Assembly (NCBI RefSeq): GCF_042100115.1
Contig: NC_091276.1
Span: 1,984,001-2,048,000, forward strand
From: Alternaria dauci
Lineage: Eukaryota > Ascomycota > Dothideomycetes > Pleosporales > Pleosporaceae
Direction: 5' to 3'
Length of the DNA: 64,000 nucleotides
A program made the position numbers and the translations under genes. Positions 54,412-64,000 of this stretch are shown here, piece by piece. The first letter of the stretch is position 1. Each line of letters starts with the position of its first letter. The notes under the pieces are model-generated. The model was not told the origin of the DNA. It saw nothing but the letters and a program-made list of their open reading frames with translations, and ran no database searches.

Positions 54412-57400
54412 GTTGGCGGTTGATTAAGTTCTATAAGAATGATCGTAAGAATGATCGTAAGAATATTAGAGTAAAGTAAAATAGAGTAGTAGTGACTGAG
54501 TTGTTGATGCTGAGCTGATGAACTAGAATGCGGCATGAAGGCATATTCTTATATACTCAAACGCCTCGAGTGTCGGTGCCTGTTCAGATGCTTCTTCCAG
54601 TGCACGATACTGACATTGCTTTTCAACAGAGCAGTGACCGCAAGCATGAAGATCAGATCTGTGCTAATTAAATCTACCAGGAATCAAACCGTATGAGCTA
54701 GCTCCAACGGCTAGTCTCCAGTGCAATTCCACATTTCCGGAGTAAAGCTTACCTCATGGGCAGAATCTTGTCCTTGCCTCGATCAAATCGGAACATTGCA
54801 TCATGCCTTCAGTGCGCATCACAGATCTAGATACAGTGTACCAAAAAGCTGGTATCGAGTTTAGTGATGAACAGTGCGCACTATTGGCGTGAACCGTTGA
54901 TTCAGAGATCTCGTCAGATGAAACGGGAACCAGCAGATCATACGGTGCCCAAGACAGTCTGCTCTTATTCTTTCCGGAAAGTGACATGCCGGATGAGCTG
55001 GCAAAGATCTACAGCTTTAGAGTATTAGCTCGCAGCTATCGTTGGAAACTGCTGTTCATCTCTTAGAAGAAGGCGTGGAAAAACACGTGATCCTCACTGG
55101 AAGTTATGCGTGCAGGAACGTGACGAGATTATCTGAGCTTCAAGACAGACGGCATGAAGTCCAGAAATGATCCGTGAACAAGCATATTTCCACGAAGAGG
55201 AAGGAAGGGTTAGCTTGACGAGGCAGTAGCACATGTGAATTGACGGAAGCAACGAAATCGACAAAGCGAGGCTGCGAAAGGGAGAGAAGAAAGAGCAAAC
55301 ATCGTTGGGTCTGCGGCATCCACTCAGCCCCCGCTCGGCCCGGCCAAAGTGGGGTAGGGCGATCACATCACGCATGTCGGCGGATTTAGGATCACGACGC
55401 GTTCCAACGACTTCGTTAAATCGCATTGCCGAATCTACTATCCAGGCCATGCGCTACAAGACTATTGCATTGCATGAAGGTTCCCGCATGTACCACGGAA
55501 AATCTTCGAGACTCATGGCGACAGCACCACAAGTCTGTTCTCATCATTCGTGCAACTCAATAGGGCATTCCTCTCCAAGCGCTGTCGGATTTTGGCATAA
55601 AGATGATCTCAATAGACTACGGAACGGACTTTGGGGGAAGATGTGAAGGAATTCGTCATGGTAGACCTGAGTCGATTCGGAGAGATCACCTAAGCAGTCT
55701 CCTGGCTGCGGCCAGCGGGATGCACGTACACTCCGGCCAACGTTGCTTTTCACAATGTCGGTTGAGCGCAAAAGGGACTCTTAACGCACCACCGAGCCCT
55801 TGACAAATTACTTGTCCAGACTGGTGGAGAGATAGTGAGGCGGCCGATGTCGCGAGTGTCAAGAGAGGGAGAGTGATCTTCACAGTGCGTCAAAAGGGAG
55901 ATGAGCTATGTTTATCCAAAACAAAATGAGTTGGAAGGGTTCTCTCTGTTGCCGGGGATCCGCGTACTGAGACATGGAGACGAATTCTGCGGTTGTCTTG
56001 CGCACGCAAAAGATCCAAGTGCCTTGCAGCTGGCTGGAAACATCCGTGCCAAGAGCCGAATGAGAAAAGGCCCCACGCGTAACGTTTACGATTATTGCGA
56101 GAGTAGTCTAAGAACAGTGTATTCAGACCAATGAGAACCTTGATGATCGCAGAAATGGCTCCATTTGGATTGCAATGTGCGACCAGAACGCGATGGCATT
56201 CACGGCACTGCTCTCCGTGCGCCATGGTTTTGAACAGAAAAAGCACTTCCAACACGTGCTGCGGAGTCAATTAGGTTTCAGTGACCAATACAAACTAGAC
56301 GACTTAGCTACGTTCCGTCAATACGTCAACTATAGGCAACTATCGAAATGAAACTTAAGGTAGATAGCACGAACTACTTCGCTCATATACCTACTGTTGA
56401 AGCGCAAATCTGCACCGACAACAAGAAAGGGGAGCAGAACGAACAAAGAGAAAGAGACGAACAAGTACATCATCTTCGTACACTGTCATTGCTCACCGCT
56501 TAGATACACGGATCGCACCAGCCACGCAGGCACAAGTCGACGACAGGTCATAGCAGTACGATACGTGAGCTTGTCAACGTCCCACTGCTTTTCTCTCACC
56601 GCAAAGTCCTATGCGCTCATTCCTAGACTAGCGCTACTAATACGTCATCGGGCTTGATATCCTTTGAACTGGACATTGTCATAGATCCCAATAGCTCCCT
56701 CACCGTTTCCCCTAGGCTTAATTTTCGTAGCATCGTTATGCTGCCCGAGAACAGTGGCCTCTTTCATCGATGCGAACCAACAATGTCTAACTGTTTTCAC
56801 GTCACCACTAAAATGTCTCCTCACAGCTTTAGTCTCTCCTTGTCGTAGCATTTGTAGTTCTCTAGAAGTCCATGTCGATCAAATCGCCTTCAGCAAACAC
56901 GCTTTGCGCAATAGATGTTCTCAGGCTACTTATCAGGATCTAGCAAACGGCACTTTAGATAAGTTTGAGAATAGCGCGACAAGAAGGATGATAGAAAGAC
57001 ATGGACCAGTTACAGAAAGAGAAAGAAGGGATAGAGAGAATAAATCTTTGATCACTTCAAAGTAAGAAACCATGCTCTCTGCTGAAAAGGGTATTTGATG
57101 ACGTCCTCGCACTTGTCAATATGGCAAGTAGAAAGAGCGAGGACTTCATTATAGGAAGTTGAGGTAATGATGTATGTAAAAAATCGCAAACAGTAGACGA
57201 AAGAAGATGGGAACAAACGAGACAACTAAACACTGTTATACATCGCTCGTTCCACATCTTTTCAAAACGTCCACAAACCTCAAAACAGATCGTGCCTTAG
57301 CATTAACCAACAATCAACAAGCCTCCCACTCATTCCGCGAAACAAACACTACCATCAACATCACACCCAAATAGTCAACGTGATCACGGCACCAACGTTT

Positions 57401-57856
57401 GTAATCAAAGAAGTCGGTATAAACGCAAAGGTAGTTCTTTCATTATCTACATGACTCGTATCCTATTCGTCCATCTCATACTCATGTGCCCAAATATCAT
57501 CAAGCTAAGCGTGAACGGTCATCATTAACGAGGAAGGAGGAAGGAGGAAGGCGGAAGAGGTGAGAGAGAGAGCGAGAAAGAGATCGAAACCAGTCATCGA
57601 TCTCAAACCAGCAAGCAAAAGGGAAAAACAACCAAAATATAAAAGCAGTTCGACAGACAAAACAGTCTAAGAATCCTCCCACAGCCACCGAACCAAGTAA
57701 GCGGTGCCAGTGCAGCAAGGGTATAATGCAACTTTCCATCTCCTCATCTCCTTTCTTTTCTTTCATCTGTCGTCCAGAACAGTGACCGCCCGAATCAACT
57801 CATAGTCGGGTGTGGCGATACGCGTAGGAAAAGTGGTTAAACAAGCGTTAGAGCAT
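54412..57856. other. Long intergenic region
   Basis: About 3.4 kb without a supported gene. A short tandem repeat (aagaatgatcgt, two full units and a partial) lies at 54435-54465, upstream of the secreted protein. The stretch near 57160-57850 is the A/T-rich and then A/G-rich 3' side of the coiled-coil gene. Confidence 0.45.
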
Positions 57857-60800
57857 TTATTTCTTGCCCTTCTTCTTGTTCTTCTTCTTGTTCTTGCCGG
57901 AACTCGGTGTCGACTCGCCATTCGCCTCACCCTCCTCTTCCTCGGCATTGTTACCAGGTGTGGTGGGTGTAGTAGGTGTCTCTGGCTCCTCGGTCTCAGC
58001 AGCGCCATCAGTAGCAGGGGCGGAGGCAGCCTCTGGCTCCTTGGCCTCGGGAGCTTCCTTGGCCTCAGCGACTGGCTCGGGTACTGGCTCTGCGGCAACT
58101 TGCTCGGCAGCAGGCTCGGCAGCAGGTTCAGCAGCAGGCTTCTCAGACTCCTTTGACTCAGCCTTTGCAAGGATCTCGGCGTTGACCTTCTTAAGCTCCT
58201 CCTGATCAGCCTGAGCCTTCTCGAGCTGCTCCTTGGCGCTGGCGAGCTCGGTCTTGATCTCGTCGCGCTCCTTCTTTGCGGTCTCGACGTCGGATGTCAG
58301 GGCACTAGTCTTCTCCTCGTGCTCCTTCAGACTAGCCTGGAGCTCTTCAAGTGACTTCTTAGCATCTGCAGCTTCAGTCTTGGAGGTCTCGAGGTCCTTG
58401 GTAGCGGTCTCGGATGCAGCGGTGGCCTCGTCCAGCTTGGTCTGAAGTGCGGTGAGTTCGGACTCCTTCGCCTTGGCGGCCTCGACAGTAGACTCGAGCT
58501 CAGCGATCTTAGCATCGTTGGCCTTGATCTTCTCCTCGAGCTCGCTCTTCTCGGCAGTCGACTTCTCAGCCGATGCCTTGAGGTCAGCGAGTTCAGATTC
58601 GACCGAGGACGCCTTAGCAGCACCCTCCTTCGCCTCTGCCTCGGCCTGCTTGGATGCCTTGAGTTCCTCCTCAACAGTGTCCTTGGCCTTCTTAGTCTCT
58701 TCAAGCTCCTTCTCCAGAGAAGCAACCTTCTCGTCTCCAGATGATTGGGCGGCCTTGATGGACTCGGCGTGCTCAGCCTCCTTGGCAGCAAGCTTGCTCT
58801 CGGCGTCCTTGAGGGATGCCTCGAGCTCAGCAGCCTTGCTAGCTTCGGCTTTAGCATCAGCGAGCTCCTTCTCCAGAGCAGCGACCTTGTCGTCGCTCGA
58901 TGATTGAGCAGCCTTCAGCGATTCGGAGTGCTCAGCTTCCTTAGCCTCCAGCTTGCTCGTGGTCTCCTTTAGGGATGCCTCAAGCTCCGCAATCTTGGCA
59001 GCAGACTCATCAGCACCACCCTTGGCGGATGCCTCGAGCTCGCTAATCTTCTGCTTCGACGATTCCGAGTCCTTGGTAGCGGCCTCGAGTTCTGACTTGG
59101 CAGACGCGAGTTCCTTCTCAAGCTCAGAGACCTTGCCAGCCTCGGCAGACTTGGCCTCAAGTTCAGACTCCTTTGCAGCCAAGCTCTCTTGAGCCGACTT
59201 GAGGGAAGCCTCCAACTCCGAGATCTTGGAGGTAGAAGACTCAGTAGACTTGCTGGCGTCCGCCTTGGCGGCTTCCAACTCAGACTCCTTGGATGCAAGG
59301 CTGTCCTTGGCCTCTTTGAGAGAAGCCTCGAGTTCAGCAGCCTTGGAACCCTCGCTCTTCGCTGTCTCGAGCTCGGCCTTGTGGGCGGTGAGTTCGTCCT
59401 GTGCTTGCTTCAAGCTAGCCTCCAATTCCGAGATCTTCGAGCTGGAAGACTCAGTAGCCTTGGTGGTTTCGCCCTTGGCAGCCTCAAGTTCAGATTCCTT
59501 GGTTGACAGGCTCTCCTTGGCCTCCTTGAGTGATGCCTCGAGGTCAGCAATCTGTTTTTGAAGACCCTCAGCATCGCTCTTGGAAGATTCGACGGCCTTG
59601 CTAGCCTCCTCTTTCGCGGCGGCAACCTCTGATTCCTTAGCGGCCAGGCTGTCATGGGCTTCCTTGAGCGAGGTCTCGAGTTCGGTGACCCTGGAGGTGG
59701 AAGCCTCTGAAGCCTTGCTGGACTCGTCCTTAGCAGCCTTCAGCTCGGCCTCAAGCTTGTCAACAGTCTCGCGAAGCTCGGCAGCCTCCTTCTTGGCAGC
59801 AGCGGTTTGCTCGTCGGAAGAGCCCTTGGCAGACTCAATCTCAGCCTCAAGCTTGCTGACAGTGCTCTGAAGACCAGCGACCTCCTCCTTTGCGGAGCCA
59901 ATGGCCTTGGATGCATCACCCTTGGCAGTCTCAAGCTCAGCGTCCTTGGCGGAGAGGTTGTCTTGCGACTCCTTCAGGGATGCCTCGAGTTCGGAGATCT
60001 TGGAGGTGAGAGTGTCAACCTGGTCCTTGGCCTCTTCAGCAGCCTTGACGGCGGCGTCCTTCTCGGAAGCGAGCGAGGATGAAGCTGCCTCGAGCTCGGA
60101 TGTCTTTGCTGCGAGGCTGTCTTGTGCCTCCTTCAATGACTGCTCGAGAGAAGAAACCTTTTGAGCAAGCTCCTCAGAGTCACCCTTGGACAAATCGGCG
60201 GTCTTCAGCTTCTCCTGGAGTTCGCTGATTTCGGTCTTCAGGCCATCGACCTCACCCTTGGACGATTCGGTAAGCGATGCAACTTGTCCAGTGGCCTCGG
60301 CGTGTTCCTTGGTCTTGGCCTCGAGCTCAGAGGCCTTCTGGTCAAGAGTGTCCTTTGCTTCCTTGAGAGAAGCCTGGAGCTCGGCAATGGTGTTGCGAAG
60401 GCCGTCAGCCTCCTCTTTCGACGCCTTGTCAGCATCAGCGTCCTGGGCACCGCGGGCAGCGAGCTCATCGGAGAGCTTGCTGTGAGAGGCCTCGAGCTCG
60501 GTGTGTTTCGCCTTGAGCTCCTCCAGATCGGAAAGCTGGGTCTTGAGAACGGCAACCTCAGCGGCGAGCTCCTCGACCTTGGTCTTTTGCGCGTCGCGGT
60601 CAGCTGCGAGAGTGTCGAGCTCATCCTTGGCGACAGTCTGAGCCTTGAGCTCGTCAATCGTGGCAAGGGCCTCGGCAAGATCCTTCTCAGTCTTGCTCTT
60701 CTCAGCAGTCAACTCCTCCAGCTGCGACTTGGCGCTGGCGAGATCAGCCTCTTTGGCCTCGACTTCGGACCTGTCGACCGACTCGGCGCCGGCGGACTGG

Positions 60801-61588
60801 TGGCTCTCAAGCATGCCCTTGAGCTTCTCAACCTCGTCCTTGTAGGAAGCAACCTGCTTTTCGAGGTCGGCCACCTTTGCGCGGAGCTCCTCGGCCTCCT
60901 TGTTGACGTCGGCCATCTTCTCGTTGAACTCGGCCTCGCACTCTTCGCGCACGGTATTCCTCTCCTTGGCCTTGGCCTCGCGTACCTGCTGGACGACGAC
61001 GCTGACCATGTGCTCCTCGAGGTCCTTCTTGTCCTGCTGCAGCGACGCCTCGCGGGCCTCGAATTCCTTCTTGCGCTCCTCGTGGTCGTCCTCGAGACTG
61101 CGCACGTGTTCATCTTGTGTGGCGGCGACGCGCTGTGCCTCGTCGAGCTCGTTCTCGGCGTGTTTGAGCTTCTTCTTGAGCTTCTCAATCTGCGTCTCGA
61201 AGCTGTCTGAGGCTTGTGGAGAGGGAGGGGCGGGCGAGTCTGCTGCTGAGGAAGGATGCGTCAGTATATGGTGAGCTGGTAGGTAGTGCAGCGGAGACGC
61301 CCGCGAGTGAAGGGAGAGCGGGTAGTGGGGAGCGGCTGTCGATATTGTTATCGGGCAGGCGGGGGAGGGGGGATGGCTTCACGGTGAGCATCACGTACCT
61401 GCTTCATCCTCACTTAACCGTGTGGGCGCCTCGCGCGGTGTCTCTGGCGGCGTGTCGACGCCATTGTCCTTATTCGACTCGACCACGCTTGGGGGTGTTG
61501 CGTCTGTCGTTACCGCTGGCGTAGCTGGTGAAGCTGTTGCGGGCACCGGTGCGGGTCCGCCGAAGAAGTAGTTGTACGCCCTCTTCAT
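57857..61588 (-). CDS. Large coiled-coil protein with Lys-rich C-terminus
   Basis: The model complement(join(57857..61245,61399..61588)) gives 1192 residues; the 153-nt intron could also end at the next CAG, changing one residue. Exon 1 encodes MKRAYNYFFGG and a Pro/Ala/Thr-rich stretch. From about residue 75 to 1080 the chain is almost pure heptad-like sequence rich in Glu, Lys, Ala, Ser and Leu. It contains many related blocks (ELEASLKEAKDSLAAKESELEAAK-like). The tail is Glu/Ala/Pro-rich and ends in a Lys-rich GKNKKKNKKKGKK run. Related proteins in Aspergillus are labelled M protein repeat protein; they resemble golgins or cytoskeletal tethers, but location is unknown. The N-terminal MKRAYNYFFG motif is conserved-looking. 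Function is unassigned. Confidence 0.85.
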
Positions 61589-64000
61589 GCTGCTGGTTCG
61601 CTTGGGAAGTCCGGGTCGCAGTGAACTCGTCGATTTTCGACCTCGGCGCTCTTCTTGCTGGCTCTGCTCGCCAGTTGTGGGTGGGGGTGCAAAGGGCTCG
61701 ACGACTCCGCTTCGCTTATTGTTGCTTATCGTCCGCGGTGGAAGAAGCCGTCTGCTGAACTTTTGAGATCCCGACTGGATATCAGCGAGGATCTGCTTCT
61801 GCTCTCTCGAGGAGGCTCTGGTACAAGGTGTTAGTCGTTGTCGTTGGCTTTATAGGTGATAGGCAATGGCAACAAAGCATGTGATTGTGTTTCGCATCTG
61901 GGGCATATACGAGCAAGGAAAAAAATATTTAGGACAGGCCGCACACGACGAGGTGGGACCGCGACAGAGAGAGCTTCTTACCAAAAGCAACAAACAAGAA
62001 AAGAGTCGTGTGTATCGTAATGTCCTCCGACAGATGGAGCAGTGGTGAGGGGTGGGATGGAGGGGAGGTAGGTAGAGGGGAAGATGACGGGTAGCACTCA
62101 CTCATAGCTTTCTTTCCTGCCCCAGCTCGGCATGATTCACGCTCTACTGCTATCAGTTCCCTCTGTTGAAAAGCGCCACTGTTTCCCGCGCGAGCCAGTC
62201 CAATCAATGGGGAAGAAAATTTTGTTGCCCTTTCTGAATTTGGGCGGGCCGTCCAAGTCTCCTCACCGCACGGTAACGAAATGGAGCTTTACTTATGTAC
62301 AAGCACAACAACACGTTGGATCCTGCATGCAAGCCTGGTGGATTGTCGGGCGCTAGACGTCCGCTACGAGGTATATACATTGTCGAGGGGAGGCACGAGC
62401 CAGTCACGTCGTCTGCTACTCAGGTAGCACATTACAGTAGCATGGGCGAGGCTGGACAGGCATTCATGCAAGCACAACGCAGATGGATGTCGAGGCCGAG
62501 GGCACCCAGGGCCCTTGTCCAAGCTCCTCGCAAGCGGCTCCACCTTGCTTCTTACCGCCTCGACTAGGGTCTGCCAGGGCTGCTTGCTCGACGCCTCCCA
62601 GCGCGTGCTGACTACTCCCTAGCCCGGGGGCATGGAGATGCTGATGAGGATGCTGTTGCTTTTGACACAGGCAGTCGTGCGTGTTGACGATGAGGTACCG
62701 CGACCTTTGTACTCGCCAACCCCCTCGACACACGTCGTCTCCACCCCATCAGCTGACGTATCTGCGTACCAATCACAGCCACGCACGTCAGTACCACCAC
62801 GTAGGTCGCGTCAAAAACGTGCCATGAGCTCCGGGGAACGGCTGTCAATCGCGCGGCAAACCTCGATTGCAGGAAGTTGGGCGAGCAATCGATAAGCAGA
62901 GCCAGCACATCATCTTTGCTGATCGTCGACGAACATCGTAGGGCTCACGCACGGTTCGCGGTCATGGCGCGTCGACGTGTGACTGTGACTCGGCATGATG
63001 TTATGCGAACCCCAATGGCTTGCATGTAACACGGTCTTTCTTTTGCAAGAATCGTTTCGTCTCGTCAAACGCGAGGCGACCACTGAGGCACGACACCTTG
63101 CCCAACCAACTCTGAGACAAGGACGCTCTTGACGCGCGCTCAACCGTCATGCAAGCCTTTTCCTAATGGGCGGTCGATGCGTTGATGCGTTGTTCGATCG
63201 GCTCCGCTGAATTCATTCTTGCCCAGTCAATTCGGCTCGCCAACCCTTTCTCTCGGACCGTCCACTTCCCATCTTCAACCTCCGGCACCTCGCCGACGCC
63301 GCCTTCGAGTCCCGAAAGTGGCTGTGATCGTTGCTTTCCCCAACCTCTCCTCCTAGCTCCCAACACAATCACATCGCCTTGTCTCGTGCAGTCTCTTCAC
63401 CGCAAAACCACTGCACCCCAGAACCTAGTCACTCACGGACTGGCCCTGCATAACCGCACCCCACCCGTTGACAAGGCGCCGCGCTAGCCAGGTCAGCACT
63501 CGCGCTCTTTGCTCCACCGCCTCTTTGCCTCAACGTCGTATCGTGGCGCGTGAGTAGAGAAATCACGGCAGAAAAGTCTTTCGGCTGCGTTGTCGAGGTG
63601 ACACCGCCAGTGAGGGGCTATTGGGGCTGGCATGTGATTGTCAAGTGGCGACGGCATTGCAGTCATGGTTGATCTTGCACGTGAACGATACTAGATTTGA
63701 TCTTTTGCATTCTTCAGGTTGTACACGCAACTCATGATATCAGTGGTATTGATGCTCTTGAACTATGAAAACTCCTATCCGTGGATCTATATCCTGGAAA
63801 TCTAACGCCGTGACTGTACTGAGACTCTGATATTCAAGGAAGGATAGGGAAGGCTATGTACAGAACCCACTGAGCAAACGCGTGGGGAAGGAAAGACATC
63901 GACGCCCACCGCTAAACCAATGTACCGACGCCAACGCAACTCAAGCGGACCGTTGTCGCCTGGTAGCCGAACGACCAGATCGCCGCGAGTGTCTGCGCGT
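61589..64000. other. Upstream region of the coiled-coil gene to the window end
   Basis: About 2.4 kb. The first part is the promoter and leader of the coiled-coil gene and contains a G/A-rich tract near 62040-62090. Open frames further on (for example 63182-63487 plus) are C/T-rich and uninformative. No gene is supported before the end of the window. Confidence 0.4.

Noticed and set aside
60161..61210. 349-codon plus-strand frame opposite the coiled-coil gene
   Set aside because: The Leu/Gly-rich text is the complement of Glu/Lys/Ala codons; there is no independent support.
63182..63487. 101-codon plus-strand frame near the window end
   Set aside because: Ser/Pro/Thr-rich text from C/T-rich DNA, more likely a leader of a gene beyond the window.

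Overview
The window is nuclear DNA of a filamentous ascomycete. Genes carry one to five short introns (mostly 45-70 nt, GT-AG, with CTAAC/CTGAC-type branch sites). The content is typical of Pezizomycotina: a Pth11-like CFEM receptor, a medusa-type developmental regulator, eEF3 with a Lys-rich tail, and an APC permease. The combination suggests Dothideomycetes, probably Pleosporales; that placement is inference. No plasmid, viral or bacterial sequence and no convincing tRNA or rRNA was seen.

Layout. 1-8.2 kb is a compact housekeeping block: the 3' part of exocyst Sec5, a mitochondrial carrier like yeast Mme1, a membrane protein with an N-terminal SAP/HeH-like motif, a MYND zinc-finger protein and a cyclase-family enzyme. 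8.7-16.2 kb is a membrane and sensing block: a rhodopsin-domain protein, an APC permease, a tubby/LURP-one-like protein and a CFEM-rhodopsin receptor. 16.2-25.8 kb is an accessory island. It has degenerate repeats (R1, R2, R3), an inverted repeat with a nested hairpin, and two orphan genes: a zinc-knuckle-like protein and a GIY-YIG nuclease-like protein with three GATA-like Cys pairs and a PIP-box-like N-terminus. 25.9-38 kb is again housekeeping or conserved: eEF3, a Q/Y-rich glycine-zipper protein, the TPR protein Emw1/TTC27 and a secreted Hsp70-like protein. 38.4-43.9 kb holds a DenD-like dehydrogenase and two tail-to-tail AIM9-like phosphotransferase genes, each interrupted by one lesion. 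44-49 kb is a gene-poor tract leading into medA (49-51.2 kb). 53.5-54.4 kb is a small secreted repeat protein, and 57.9-61.6 kb is a large coiled-coil protein with a Lys-rich end.

Most promising for novelty are the GIY-YIG/GATA-like/PIP-like gene and its repeat-bounded neighbourhood. Also notable are the 3' end of eEF3 (a 12-nt microexon, a 24-nt exon and two GC-AG introns) and the AIM9-like pair. All gene models were spliced by eye; reading-frame sums were checked, but no transcript or database search was available.
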